From contig JAEXAI010000016.1 in NCBI GenBank assembly GCA_023394615.1, positions 310,001 to 374,000 on the forward strand: 64,000 bases of DNA, given 5' to 3'. Positions within the stretch are counted from its first letter, which is position 1; the number at the start of each line of letters is the position of its first letter. The notes below the pieces were generated by a model. The model did not search any database and had not been told where the DNA came from. It saw only the letters and a list, made by a program, of their open reading frames with translations. The stretch comes from Actinomycetes bacterium. GTDB lineage: Bacteria; Actinomycetota; Coriobacteriia; Coriobacteriales; Eggerthellaceae. Shown one piece after another: positions 26,520 through 36,032 of the stretch. Both the position numbers and the translations under genes were made by a program.

Positions 26520-27455
26520 ATGGCACGATTCTATAAAGCATTTTTGGCCTTGATAATCGTATTGTGCATAGGCGCGTATGCTAAAGTGCGCTACCCTGAC
26601 CTTTTCACCATACCAGACCAGCAACCCCAAGAAACCGCTTCGACAAATACGCTGCAGACAAGTACCAGTGAAATTGGATCCGATACTGCTTTCGAAGCCT
26701 CTGCAAATACAACTAACACTCTGTTTTACCAAGGACTGAGCGAATCTGAGCAGCAGGACTATCGCATTATCTTGTATACACTTCAGCGGCGCGATTCATC
26801 AGCATACACCGGAGCGATAACACCCAGCAGCGCAGAAAAAGTGTTCTGCGCTGTGATGGCGGACCACCCCGAGCTTTTCTGGGTAGGAAGCAAAATGACC
26901 ATGACAGGCGTGGGTTCGGCCTACGACAACTTATCGTTTGAATACACCTTCAGCGAATCTCAGATTGCCGCTCTGCAGGACCAGCTTACAAACGCAACCG
27001 CCGACGTGCTGGCGCAGACGGCATCAGCACCCACACAGTATCAGCAAGCGCTTATCATCCATGATTGGCTGGTCGCAAATGTGGATTATGTTGACGAAGC
27101 CCCCAACGGACAAAACGTGTTGGGTGCAATCCTCGACAAGCAGGCTGTATGCACAAGCTATGCAAAAGCCTTCCAATACCTAGCTCAAAAATCGGGTATT
27201 GCTTGCTTGACGGTAACAGGCACGGCAACAGTGGACGACGATTTAGGGATAGGCTCGTCAGGCAGCCATGCGTGGAACATGGCGACTATTGACAGCGTAA
27301 ACACCTATATAGATGTAACATTCGACGACCCCGTGTATCTCGATGGCACATCAGGCGACATCATCTACGATTACTTTTGCATCAGCAGCGAGCAGATAGC
27401 CGTGAATCATTCGGCAGAATCGCTGTTCACGCTGCCGCAGTGTTCCAGCCTTTAG
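26520..27455 (+). CDS. Membrane-anchored transglutaminase-like protein
   Basis: 311 aa. A signal anchor (about 5-21) exports a Ser/Thr-rich linker and a transglutaminase-fold domain with an apparent catalytic triad Cys211 (QAVCTSYAKAF), His250 (SGSHAWNM) and Asp265 (YIDVTFDD). Relatives are thiol hydrolases or wall-associated proteases; substrate unknown. The ATG at 26520 has GGGGG about 8 nt upstream, better than the ATG 18 bp earlier. 15 bp before the SRAP gene, so probably one transcript. In the 308 bp upstream of it (26212-26519) I see TACAAT at 26467-26472 as a possible -10 but no convincing -35. Confidence 0.75.
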   Translation: MARFYKAFLALIIVLCIGAYAKVRYPDLFTIPDQQPQETASTNTLQTSTSEIGSDTAFEASANTTNTLFYQGLSESEQQDYRIILYTLQRRDSSAYTGAITPSSAEKVFCAVMADHPELFWVGSKMTMTGVGSAYDNLSFEYTFSESQIAALQDQLTNATADVLAQTASAPTQYQQALIIHDWLVANVDYVDEAPNGQNVLGAILDKQAVCTSYAKAFQYLAQKSGIACLTVTGTATVDDDLGIGSSGSHAWNMATIDSVNTYIDVTFDDPVYLDGTSGDIIYDYFCISSEQIAVNHSAESLFTLPQCSSL

Positions 27456-27470
27456 AAAGGAGTCCATTCC

Positions 27471-28184
27471 ATGTGCTGTCACTTCATAGTTATCGCGCGC
27501 AGCGATATTGATGGGATGATCCGAGAAGTTGAGATGGGACACGTGCCCAACGTTTTGCCTGATTGGCCAGCGAGACGAGTGGATGCGTGGCCTGGTGCAA
27601 TCGTGCCTGCTATCGTAGCTGCCAACACATTGCCCGAAAACGCACATGTTGGCGCAGACGCAGGCAGGGGCGCAGAGACACCTGCCAACAACTGCACCGT
27701 TAACGAGAATCCAAGCAGCACGCAGCTTATGGTTTGTGATATGCGCTGGGGCGTGCCAACGACCTGGAGCAAGCGTCCACTGATAAATGCACGCTTCGAA
27801 GGTGCCCTTGCAGGGCTGCATGGCGCTGACGCGAACATGTGGACCGAGCCTCTCGCGCATCATCGATGCGTACTTCCCGCATGGGGGTTCTTCGAAAGAC
27901 GAAACGTATTGTTTGATTTTGCAGACGGGTCTCCCCTTTTTTTGGGCGGAGTCTACACCAACAGCGGATTTGCGCTGGTCACATGCGACCCAAACGCCAG
28001 CGTGCTCCCCTATCACAACCGCATGCCGCTGGTGTTGCAGGCGTGTGAGGTGCCCTTGTGGATGGGACCTAGCTTCGCCGAACTGGAAAACCGTGCGGGG
28101 CTTTTGCTTCGAGCCACAGAGGAAGAAACTCCTCATCGCAAAATCTCTCATGACACGATTCCCGGTCAATCAAGCTTGTTCTAG
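27471..28184 (+). CDS. SRAP-family (YedK/HMCES) abasic-site protein
   Basis: 237 aa. Members form a DNA-protein crosslink with abasic sites in single-stranded DNA through Cys2, shielding them during replication. The expected residues are visible: Cys2 after Met removal, Asn106 in INARFEG, Glu142 in PAWGFFER and His182 in YHNRMP. AAGGAG lies 8 nt before the ATG. An insertion around residues 55-85 lacks family similarity. It shares a short gap with the transglutaminase gene upstream; a functional tie is not evident. Confidence 0.8.
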   Translation: MCCHFIVIARSDIDGMIREVEMGHVPNVLPDWPARRVDAWPGAIVPAIVAANTLPENAHVGADAGRGAETPANNCTVNENPSSTQLMVCDMRWGVPTTWSKRPLINARFEGALAGLHGADANMWTEPLAHHRCVLPAWGFFERRNVLFDFADGSPLFLGGVYTNSGFALVTCDPNASVLPYHNRMPLVLQACEVPLWMGPSFAELENRAGLLLRATEEETPHRKISHDTIPGQSSLF

Positions 28185-28370
28185 GCACCGCCTGCACACT
28201 TAAAATCGGTCGATTTCAGCAAAAATAGCTGCTAGAGCTAGAGCCACAGCCGCGACATACCCGCAAAACTCGTCGTTCGTCTTGGTGGTCAATTTATCCT
28301 TTGTTTAGTATATACTGATACGCATTATATCTATCGTGAGGATAATACCTCGCATACGAAAGGGGACTTT
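28185..28370 (+). promoter_or_regulatory. modA upstream region
   Basis: 186 bp before modA. It includes the perfect palindrome AGTATATACT (28307-28316) followed by ATTATATCTATCG. TATATA-type half sites are typical of ModE operators, but the arrangement does not match the E. coli consensus well, and no modE lies in the window. Confidence 0.3.
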
Positions 28371-29207
28371 ATGACCACGACGAAACCGCACAAGAAGCTT
28401 TTGCTGTTAGTAGCGAGCCTTACCTGCCTCTGTATGGCAGCCTGCCTGATGATGGGATGCTCTTCCGGATCGTCTTCAAGCAGCAACACGTCGAGCTCCT
28501 CTCAATCAAGCTCGACGGCTAAAACTGACTTGTCCGGCAAAACACTGAACATTTACTGTGGGGCTGGCATGACGAAGCCTTTCCAGGAAATTGCCGATGC
28601 GTTCAAGGCCGATACCGGCTGCGAAATGAACGTAACCTTCGCGAACGCCGCACAGATTCAGACGCAGATAAAGACCACTCAGGAAGGCGATTTCTTCATC
28701 GCTGGATCTACCGATGAGCTGAATCCCGTAAAGGACTACGTTGCCAGCAGCACCGATTTGGTGAAACACATTCCCGTGCTCATCACTCCTAGCAGCAACC
28801 CAAAAAATGTTACAGGGCTTTCCAGCCTCGCGTCTTGCGATAAAATCCTCATCGGCGACCCCGAATCCACCCCTATCGGCAAAATCGCCCAGACCGCGCT
28901 GACCAAGGCAGGACTGTGGGATTCTCTCTCAGCCGCTAACGTATTCACCACCACCACGACGGCACCTCAGATTGCCACAGCCATCGCCAACGGCGAAGGC
29001 GATGCGGGCATCGTTTGGAAAGAGAACGCAAAAGCGAACGGCATTTCCATCGTGGAGACCACCGACTTGGACGCCTATGTGAAAACGGTACCATCTGCAC
29101 AGCTGACCTGCGCTGCCGATGCCGATACCGCCTCTGCATTCAGCGCCTTTTTGCAGACTGACACCGCGAAGAACATCTGGACGAGCTACGGCTACGAGCT
29201 TGTCTAA
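28371..29207 (+). CDS. modA: Molybdate ABC transporter substrate-binding lipoprotein
   Basis: 278 aa. Lipoprotein signal peptide with lipobox LMMGC (Cys30), a Ser-rich linker, then the type II periplasmic-binding fold of ModA: LNIYCGAGMTKPFQEIADAF, GDFFIAGSTDELNPV and the later GEGDAGIVWKENAK. It captures molybdate or tungstate outside the membrane for ModBC. First gene of modABC, with a strong hairpin after the stop that probably sets its higher expression over modB. Confidence 0.85.
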   Translation: MTTTKPHKKLLLLVASLTCLCMAACLMMGCSSGSSSSSNTSSSSQSSSTAKTDLSGKTLNIYCGAGMTKPFQEIADAFKADTGCEMNVTFANAAQIQTQIKTTQEGDFFIAGSTDELNPVKDYVASSTDLVKHIPVLITPSSNPKNVTGLSSLASCDKILIGDPESTPIGKIAQTALTKAGLWDSLSAANVFTTTTTAPQIATAIANGEGDAGIVWKENAKANGISIVETTDLDAYVKTVPSAQLTCAADADTASAFSAFLQTDTAKNIWTSYGYELV

Positions 29208-29217
29208 GCACTTCAAA

Positions 29218-29260
29218 CGGCCTTCGCTTGTTCGCGCGTAAAACGCGGAAGCGAAGGCCG
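29218..29260 (+). other. Intercistronic hairpin modA-modB
   Basis: CGGCCTTCGCTT (29218-29229) pairs fully with AAGCGAAGGCCG (29249-29260). A short inner CGCG/CGCG stem is possible. CCATCTTTT follows, a weak U-tract. Probably an attenuator or 3'-end stabiliser for modA mRNA. Confidence 0.55.
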
Positions 29261-29281
29261 CCATCTTTTCGGGGGAATACT

Positions 29282-30241
29282 ATGCCATACAAGAGCCGCG
29301 GAAACACCGCCGCACGAACACGCAAGGATAAACGGGCAAGAAAGACCGATGCCTTTTCCGTTGTATCCATCGTTGCGGCGGCCGTGGTACTGCTTTATAT
29401 CGGGTCGGCCATATTCGTGATTGCATTCAACGGTTTGGGACATTTCCACGAAGCCGTCACTTCCCCGGAAGTGCTCTTTTCGCTGAACATGAGCGTGACC
29501 ACCGCTACTATATCAACTATCATTTGCATGCTTTTGGCTCTACCGACGGCATACGCGCTCACTCATACGCGCATGCCGTTTAAACATGCAGCTGAAATAT
29601 TGATGGAACTGACTTTGTCGCTGCCCTACATACTGTTGGGGTTCGCCCTGCTCCTGATATTTTCCTCTCCTACCGGAAAAGCGTTGAAGGAAGCAGGATT
29701 TGCCGTGGTATTCAGTCCGGCAGGCATCGTGTTCGCACAGTTGATTGTGAATATCCCGTTCGCCATCCGCATGATACGCACAGCTTTCCTGGACGTGAAC
29801 CCCCGCATGGAGTTCGTAGCAGAAACGCTGGGTGCCAGCAAGGCGAAAGTGTTCCGTACGGTCATACTGCCCACGTGCCGCAACGCCATCATCTCTACGT
29901 TTGTGCTCACGTGGGCGCGCGGAATGGGTGAATTCGGCGCCACGTTGATGCTGGTAGGTGTGACCCGCATGAAAACCGAAACGCTTTCAGGCAGCATATA
30001 TTTGAGCATATCCACTGGCAATACGGACACCGCCATGGCAACCGCCCTGATCATGCTCATGCTTTCCGCCGCAACGCTGGTAATTGCGAATCTGCTGAAC
30101 AAACCGGTGGGCACGCCACGCATCGACCACGGCGGCAGCCGGAGAGGGCACCACCTTCCAAGGATTAGAAACAGAAAGGCCACCGTGGCTGAGAGCGGCG
30201 AAGGCATCCTGTCTGGGGAAGGCGAGCATCATGCCAGGTAG
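29282..30241 (+). CDS. modB: Molybdate ABC transporter permease
   Basis: 319 aa with about six membrane helices and the BPD-type EAA loop AETLGASKAKVFRTVILPT that contacts the ATPase. The ATG at 29282 has GGGGGA 6 nt upstream; the frame is open earlier but that part lies in the intercistronic hairpin. The last 40 residues are a hydrophilic Arg/His-rich tail not typical of ModB. Overlaps modC by 11 bp. Confidence 0.85.
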   Translation: MPYKSRGNTAARTRKDKRARKTDAFSVVSIVAAAVVLLYIGSAIFVIAFNGLGHFHEAVTSPEVLFSLNMSVTTATISTIICMLLALPTAYALTHTRMPFKHAAEILMELTLSLPYILLGFALLLIFSSPTGKALKEAGFAVVFSPAGIVFAQLIVNIPFAIRMIRTAFLDVNPRMEFVAETLGASKAKVFRTVILPTCRNAIISTFVLTWARGMGEFGATLMLVGVTRMKTETLSGSIYLSISTGNTDTAMATALIMLMLSAATLVIANLLNKPVGTPRIDHGGSRRGHHLPRIRNRKATVAESGEGILSGEGEHHAR

Positions 30242-30959
30242 CATCAACATCGAATCACTGCGCGTTCAACGCGGGGACTTCCTGCTGCAGGACGTGACGC
30301 TGAGCATAAAGCCACGCGAGATATTCGCGATTCTCGGACAAACGGGTTCAGGCAAAACGGTATTGTTAGAATCGATTGCAGGAGCATTCGACTTCGAGTC
30401 GGGGGTGATTTTTCTAGATGGCATAGATGCGCAAACCATCCCGGTACAGCAGCGACACATGGGCATCGTCTATCAGGATTTCGCCCTGTTTCCCCATCTG
30501 AGCGTGCGTGAAAATGTGGGCTTCGGATTGAAAATGGCAGGCGTTAGCAAAGAAGAAACGACTCAACGCGTCGACAATATGCTGGAGCTTTTCGGAATAC
30601 GCCACATTGCCGAACGGCTCCCCGGAGTGATAAGCGGAGGAGAATCCCAACGCGTCGCACTGTCGCGCGCGCTGGTGTTGGAACCGGAAACCCTCCTGCT
30701 AGACGAGCCATTTTCCGCATTGGACCCTGCCACGAAGCAGCGCATGTACGCCACAATGCGAGATATTCACACGCGTTTTGACTGCACAATCGTATTCGTG
30801 ACCCACGATTTCCGCGAAGCGCAGACGCTGGCCGACAGAATAGGCATCATACTGGACGGGCGTTTGAGAACCGTAGTGGAAAGCGCACATCTCTTCAATC
30901 AGACGTTCGACGATGACGTATCACATTTTTTGGGTTTAGATGACAGCATGTCGTTTTGA
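30231..30959 (+). CDS. modC: Molybdate ABC transporter ATP-binding protein
   Basis: 242-aa ABC ATPase. Walker A GQTGSGKT near residue 36, Q-loop VYQDFALFPHLSVRENVGFG, signature ISGGESQRVALSRAL, Walker B LLLDEPFSALD, H-loop VTHDF. No C-terminal MOP domain of the kind found in longer ModC proteins. Start overlaps the modB end by 11 bp. Its 3' end overlaps the convergent small membrane gene by 61 bp. Confidence 0.87.
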   Translation: MPGSINIESLRVQRGDFLLQDVTLSIKPREIFAILGQTGSGKTVLLESIAGAFDFESGVIFLDGIDAQTIPVQQRHMGIVYQDFALFPHLSVRENVGFGLKMAGVSKEETTQRVDNMLELFGIRHIAERLPGVISGGESQRVALSRALVLEPETLLLDEPFSALDPATKQRMYATMRDIHTRFDCTIVFVTHDFREAQTLADRIGIILDGRLRTVVESAHLFNQTFDDDVSHFLGLDDSMSF

Positions 30960-31264
30960 TGCAAGGGCAGTTCTTCCCTTGCTTTGATGCGCGCAGCATC
31001 GAGCTTGCGGTTGCGTAAATACACAAGAAAACACCCGGTCACGGCAATAATGTTTAGTACGTAGACAATGAGCACCCAATTGATAGTGCCCGACACGAAT
31101 TTCGCCGCTATACCGGCTATGTAGCCTAAAGTAATCAAAGCGATGAACTGCCAACTGGTGCCAGCCGCCGTTTTTGACTTGAATGCCTTATAGGCGTTAA
31201 TCGGCCACGAGAGGCCAAAGCACACCATCATCACGGCCTCTAAAATTTCGGCCACGAAAACCAT
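30899..31264 (-). CDS. Small PQ-loop/SemiSWEET-like membrane protein
   Basis: About 121 aa with three hydrophobic helices (roughly 5-25, 38-58, 62-82) and a polar tail. The stretch FGLSWPINAYKAFKSKTAAG fits a PQ-loop-type half transporter of the SemiSWEET kind, which would dimerise; no substrate can be inferred. AAGGAG abuts the ATG at 31264, so the GTG at 31255, nine bases further, may be the real start. The longer open frame upstream is unsupported. The tail is encoded antisense to the end of modC. Confidence 0.55.
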   Translation of the reverse strand: MVFVAEILEAVMMVCFGLSWPINAYKAFKSKTAAGTSWQFIALITLGYIAGIAAKFVSGTINWVLIVYVLNIIAVTGCFLVYLRNRKLDAARIKAREELPLHQNDMLSSKPKKCDTSSSNV

Positions 31265-31410
31265 CTCCTTGCAACTTCGTTTTCTTTCCTCTCGAGCATA
31301 ACCTTCTGCGCAAATCGATACAGGCATTGCCGTCAGTCGCAACAAAAACTACAATACAGGTAGTTCAAACAGCTTTTTTACAAACGTAACCACTCGAACT
31401 GGAGGGCATT

Positions 31411-31854
31411 ATGATACCGGAGTACAATCGGATATTTGCGGCTTTGGACGGTCAGTCCACGCAAAGGGTCGTCGCACAGAAGGCCGTGCGCATTGCGTCC
31501 GCATCACACGCCGAACTGCGTTTCGGGCATGTGGTAGACGCCGTCCCCACTGAAGCAAGCGCCGTGAATTTCAAAGATCTTTGCGGGGAATTCAAACGTC
31601 AGATTGAAGAGGCTTTAGCCGATGTGCTCAAGGCTGCCGAAGAAGATGAGAACATCCCGAAGGTGGAACTGGTAGTAGAAGCCGGGTCCATCAATGAAAC
31701 GCTCGATCGTGATCTGATTGAACCTTATAACCCCGATTTGGTCATCTGCGGCGAACGAGGACTATCCAAGATAAAGTATGCGTTCGTAGGCAGCGTGAGC
31801 ACGCATCTTATTCGTACACTGCGCTGCGACGTGCTGGTGATAAAGCAAGACTAA
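31411..31854 (+). CDS. Universal stress protein (UspA family)
   Basis: 147-aa single Usp domain. ATP-binding motif G-2x-G-9x-G-S appears as GERGLSKIKYAFVGSVS (about 113-129), followed by STHLIRTLRCDVLVIK. ATP-binding Usp proteins act in stress survival; the exact role is unknown. GGAGG precedes the ATG. Single gene with a terminator 84 bp downstream. Confidence 0.88.
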   Translation: MIPEYNRIFAALDGQSTQRVVAQKAVRIASASHAELRFGHVVDAVPTEASAVNFKDLCGEFKRQIEEALADVLKAAEEDENIPKVELVVEAGSINETLDRDLIEPYNPDLVICGERGLSKIKYAFVGSVSTHLIRTLRCDVLVIKQD

Positions 31855-31937
31855 CCCCGATAGGCTCGAGTCTGTCATTTGTCAGGTTCGCGAGAATTTT
31901 GAAGCGCTCGGGGAACTACCCCTTCCCGTTTCGCGAA

Positions 31938-31972
31938 GAAGACCCCGCTCCCTTCTGGGATGCGGGGTCTTC
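31938..31972. terminator. Bidirectional terminator between usp and pyrophosphatase
   Basis: GAAGACCCCGC (31938-31948) pairs perfectly with GCGGGGTCTTC (31962-31972) around a 13-nt loop. It lies between convergent genes. Flanking T-runs are short. Confidence 0.7.
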
Positions 31973-32095
31973 CAATAGAGCCTTCTATACGAAACGCGTT
32001 TATACCATCATCGCAGCAATGCCGCCCTCGCAGTACCAACGCAATACGCCCATCGACATGACAAGGCGCGCCTGATTGCGTGAACAAAAGCGAGG

Positions 32096-33439
32096 TTATG
32101 CGCCTAGAATGGGTGCCGCTACCTGCTTTTTGCGGCTCAAGATGCCAGGCATCCAAACAGCTGCGTTCGTATCAATACCAAACACACGGTCGACTACCGC
32201 ATGGTTTCCCTCTACCAAAAAGTTGCTTCCCTCGGCAAGGATGTCGGTCACCATCAGCAACACGAAATCGTAATCGTTATCAGCAGCCAGCTCGCGCATG
32301 TAGGCGCGAGCATCATCTTCGTGATTCATCGCACCGTCTAAGTCAACAGTCTCGTGCTGGGCGATGAGCACGCAGGTGTCTCCTACCTTGAATTCCTTGC
32401 TATCGGAGCAGACGAATTCTTTGATGTCCACGTTTTCCTCGCCACCTCGGCAGCGAAAAACCTGCAGACCGAATTCCTGGGCATCCACACCGGCGATTTC
32501 GCTTAGGTATTCCACCATGCGCTTGTCAATATCGGTGGTGGTGGGCGACTTCATGATGACGGTGTCTGTCAGGATAGCAGACAAAAGCAGCATGGCAATG
32601 GACTGGGGAATTTCCACCTTTTCATGACGGAAACGCGTAGCGACAATAGTAGCCGTCGAGCCCCAAGGCAAGGCCAAAAATTGAATCGGGTTAGCTGTTG
32701 CGATGTCTCCGATGCGGTGATGATCCAGCACCTGCACGATATTGGCATCGCAGATACCGTCAACCGCTTGACAAATCTCGTTGTGGTCCACCAACACCAC
32801 GTCGCGCTTGGGAGCCTCCAGCAAATCAGTGCGCGAGACTGCACCCAAAAAGCTCTCGTCAGCATCCACGATGGCACCCCAGCATGCAGAAATTGCCCCA
32901 AACGTTTCAGCGGCTTCGGCAGCCGTGGTATCAGGAGCGAAAACAGGGGCCAGCTTATCCTTTGCCGCAGCAGCGTTCTGATACAGCTCGGAGGTGAAAG
33001 AGCCGGTGAGCGAATCGCCCGAACCCGTAGTGGAACGCACGCAGCACTGCCCCACCATACGCATGGTAACCAAACCCAAATACTTGTCGTCGGAATCCAA
33101 GATGGCCACAGCACCGGTATTCGCCTCATGCATAGTCTTCATGACATCGACCATCGTGGCATCCTCGTTGACGATGACGGGTTGTGTCATAACGTCGCTG
33201 GCCAGAGGATAGACATTGTCGATAAGGGTGGGCTCTTCCAGACCAGTGCTTTCAAGCACCCACTGGCTTTCCGGTGGTAACGCTCCCAAACAAGCGGGCA
33301 TGTATTCGCGCGTATCCTGCCCGTCTTCGCCTGCATCGCGACGCGCTATCTGATTGTTCAGATACGCCAGCGATACCGCTGATGCGATGGAATCGTTGTC
33401 GGGGTTTTTATGCCCCACCACTATGATCGGTTTGCCCAT
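32096..33439 (-). CDS. Manganese-dependent inorganic pyrophosphatase with CBS domains
   Basis: 447-aa DHH-family (class II) pyrophosphatase, hydrolysing PPi to phosphate. The DHH catalytic domain is split by a regulatory insert. HKNPDNDSIASAVSLAYLNNQ (read from His8; 20 residues HKNPDNDSIASAVSLAYLNN) opens it, two CBS repeats follow (DVMTQPVIVNEDATMVDV; FLGAVSRTDLL), then DHNEICQAVDG and LDHHRIGDI, and the DHHA2 domain near the end. CBS-containing enzymes of this class are inhibited by AMP/ADP and activated by ATP or diadenosine polyphosphates. The ATG at 33439 has AGGAG 6 nt upstream. Confidence 0.9.
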   Translation of the reverse strand: MGKPIIVVGHKNPDNDSIASAVSLAYLNNQIARRDAGEDGQDTREYMPACLGALPPESQWVLESTGLEEPTLIDNVYPLASDVMTQPVIVNEDATMVDVMKTMHEANTGAVAILDSDDKYLGLVTMRMVGQCCVRSTTGSGDSLTGSFTSELYQNAAAAKDKLAPVFAPDTTAAEAAETFGAISACWGAIVDADESFLGAVSRTDLLEAPKRDVVLVDHNEICQAVDGICDANIVQVLDHHRIGDIATANPIQFLALPWGSTATIVATRFRHEKVEIPQSIAMLLLSAILTDTVIMKSPTTTDIDKRMVEYLSEIAGVDAQEFGLQVFRCRGGEENVDIKEFVCSDSKEFKVGDTCVLIAQHETVDLDGAMNHEDDARAYMRELAADNDYDFVLLMVTDILAEGSNFLVEGNHAVVDRVFGIDTNAAVWMPGILSRKKQVAAPILGA

Positions 33440-33524
33440 TTCATGCTCCTGTCTTACGTTCTTTATCCAAGCTGTGCGCTCGCACGGCACATGCCGACGA
33501 GAAACGCACGGTTATCCGTTCTGC

Positions 33525-35951
33525 TTATCCGATTTTGACAATCGGGGCGTAGTCTTTCAACAACTTTTTGGTGGAAGAGCTTTTTGCGAAGTAAATAGAG
33601 AGTGTATCGCCATCCACTTTCGTGACTTTACCCTTGCCGAACACCTTATGATTTACCATATCGCCCACACGAAACGTGGTCCCGGCCGATGATTTCTTGT
33701 GCGATTCAGCTGTAGGCTCGTGTCTGCGGGCAGATGAACCCGAAGCGCTCGATGAGCCGAAAACCCTGCCATGTCCCGCTTCGGTGCCGCTGCCGGAAAT
33801 GCCCTTGCGACTGCCTCGCTTTTCCCAACCGGTGCCGCTGTAGCCCGACGAGCCCAGACCGCTGGTGGCCTTGAGTTGCTGGGGGATTTCCAAAAGAAAG
33901 CGCGATGTGGGGTTCGATTGCGTCTGACCGTAGAGCTGGCGCGATGCAGCGCACGTTAAAAACAGGCGCTTTCGGGCACGCGTGATAGCCACGTAAGCCA
34001 GTCGGCGTTCCTCTTCCACACCGGATGCATCCTGCATGGATATCATGTGCGGAAAGATACTCTCTTCCATACCGGCCACGAATACGCAATCGAATTCCAA
34101 GCCCTTCGATGCATGAACCGTCATCAGAGTAACCGCGCGACCATCATCGCTAACCGTGTCCAAATCGGTGCGCAATGTCACCCATTCAATGAAGTCAGCC
34201 AGCGAATCAGCCGAAAGCACGCGCACGGGCGGATTGCCTGCAGCCTGTGAACTAGCAGGGGTATCGTCGCTGGGTTGCATGCCAAACGTTTGGTCCGAAG
34301 TCACATCATCCATGGGCTGAATAGCGGGAACAGCACCTGCGTCTGGCTGTGCGCCCGATTCCGGGGCGGCATACTGCGCGTCCTCATCATCATGAGTAGA
34401 TGTGTATTCGTCCACAACGCCCAAGAATTCTTGTATGTTCTCTTTGCGGCTGTTCGCCTCATCGGTGCCTTCATCTTCTAGCGCGCGGATAAGCCCACTT
34501 TTGTCGATGACAGCCTCCACGACGCGCCGCAAATCGCCGCTCCACGTAGATGCCTCTCCTAACAGACTCGTGAACTGGCCCAATGCAGTACGCGTTTGCA
34601 TACGCAGCGATTCATCAGCCACGGCGGCCTGTGCGGCGGAAAGAAACGTGGTGTTATTCTCTCGTGCCGATTCTTCGATACGCTCGATAGTGGATTTGCC
34701 GATGCCGCGGCGCGGGGTGTTAATGACACGCTTGGCAGCTATGTCGTCGGCTGGATTCACGATAAGCGTCAAGTAAGCCATGACGTCGCGGATTTCCGCA
34801 CGATCGAAAAATCGCGTACCGCCCACTATGCGGTAAGGCACGCCTGCGCGCAGCATCATATCCTCAAGCATGCGGCTCTGCGCGTTCGTACGGTAAAAAA
34901 CAGCTATCTGATTGTAGCCAATGCCTTTGGCGTGCTGTCGTTCCACTTCGCCCGCAATCCAACGGCCCTCGTCACGCTCGTCAGCAGCCATATACACGTT
35001 TACTTTATCGCCGTCATCGGCCATAGCCTGAAGTTTTTTATCCTTGCGATGCACGTTGTTCACTATTACGGCATTGGCCGCAGCCAGAATGTTGGCGGTG
35101 GATCGGTAATTCTTTTCCAGCTTCACGGTATGCGCACTAGGATAGTCCTGCTCGAATTCCAAAATGTTGCGGATGTCAGCGCCGCGCCAGCTGTAGATGG
35201 ATTGATCGTCGTCACCTACCACCATGATGTTGCCCGCGCCCGCCGCCAAAAGCGTGGTGATGGCGTACTGTGCGTGATTCGTGTCCTGGTATTCGTCCAC
35301 CAGTAGATAGCGAAAACGCTGCTGATAGGCGTGTAAAACATCAGGGTAGTTCTTCAAGAGCAGCCATGCGTATACCAGAAGGTCATCGAAGTCGAAAGCG
35401 TTTGCCTGCTTTAGGCGTTGCTGCAGTTTCACGTACACACGTGCCGCTACTTTCGCAATGGGGTCGTTGGCCTCGTCCTCGAACTGCCCTGGCATGATTA
35501 GGTCGTTTTTTGCCGTGGATATACGGTTGCGCAGCGCGTTTACAGGGAAACGCTTCGGATCGATATCCAACTCGTACATGATTTCCTTGACGAGGCGTTT
35601 GCTGTCGTCATCGTCGTAGATGGTGAAGCCCTTTGAGAATCCCAATAGCTCGCAATCAGCGCGCAGGATGCGCACACACATGCTGTGAAACGTCGATACC
35701 CACATGCCGCGAACCGCCGGCCCTACCAAACGCCCCAGACGCTCCCGCATTTCGGCGGCCGCCTTGTTTGTGAACGTGATGGCCAAGATTTCCCATGGGG
35801 CCACGCTTAAGTCCTCTATCAAATGTGCAATGCGATAGGTGAGAACGCGCGTTTTTCCGCTGCCTGCACCCGCCAGCACTAAAAGCGGTCCTTCCGTGCA
35901 TAGGACCGCTTCTCTTTGTTCAGGGTTGAGCTTATCCAAATCAACTGCCAT
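33525..35951 (-). CDS. pcrA: ATP-dependent 3'-5' DNA helicase PcrA/UvrD
   Basis: 808-aa superfamily 1A helicase for repair and replication-fork maintenance. Walker A LAGAGSGKT near 30-38, motif II DEYQDTN, QSIYSWRGAD, VHASKGLEFDCVFV and VAITRARKRLFL are all present. The C-terminus (about 755-805) is the Tudor-like RNA-polymerase-binding domain VGDMVNHKVFGKGKVTKV. An acidic Pro/Asp-rich insert of about 60 residues interrupts domain 2 near residue 535-595, not usual for PcrA. Confidence 0.93.
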   Translation of the reverse strand: MAVDLDKLNPEQREAVLCTEGPLLVLAGAGSGKTRVLTYRIAHLIEDLSVAPWEILAITFTNKAAAEMRERLGRLVGPAVRGMWVSTFHSMCVRILRADCELLGFSKGFTIYDDDDSKRLVKEIMYELDIDPKRFPVNALRNRISTAKNDLIMPGQFEDEANDPIAKVAARVYVKLQQRLKQANAFDFDDLLVYAWLLLKNYPDVLHAYQQRFRYLLVDEYQDTNHAQYAITTLLAAGAGNIMVVGDDDQSIYSWRGADIRNILEFEQDYPSAHTVKLEKNYRSTANILAAANAVIVNNVHRKDKKLQAMADDGDKVNVYMAADERDEGRWIAGEVERQHAKGIGYNQIAVFYRTNAQSRMLEDMMLRAGVPYRIVGGTRFFDRAEIRDVMAYLTLIVNPADDIAAKRVINTPRRGIGKSTIERIEESARENNTTFLSAAQAAVADESLRMQTRTALGQFTSLLGEASTWSGDLRRVVEAVIDKSGLIRALEDEGTDEANSRKENIQEFLGVVDEYTSTHDDEDAQYAAPESGAQPDAGAVPAIQPMDDVTSDQTFGMQPSDDTPASSQAAGNPPVRVLSADSLADFIEWVTLRTDLDTVSDDGRAVTLMTVHASKGLEFDCVFVAGMEESIFPHMISMQDASGVEEERRLAYVAITRARKRLFLTCAASRQLYGQTQSNPTSRFLLEIPQQLKATSGLGSSGYSGTGWEKRGSRKGISGSGTEAGHGRVFGSSSASGSSARRHEPTAESHKKSSAGTTFRVGDMVNHKVFGKGKVTKVDGDTLSIYFAKSSSTKKLLKDYAPIVKIG

Positions 35952-36032
35952 ATCGAAATACTTTTCCTTTGAAACTAGAATGCTTTTACTTGTACCGATT
36001 GCTTTCTGACTCTATCAGACGATTCTCCAACT

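Noticed and set aside
27351..28169. 272-codon minus-strand frame across the SRAP gene
   Set aside because: Opposite an identified gene with all catalytic residues; no family resemblance.
28307..28333. ModE operator upstream of modA
   Set aside because: Palindromic TATATA-type words are present, but spacing and flanks do not match the consensus and no modE is in view; kept only as a weak regulatory note.
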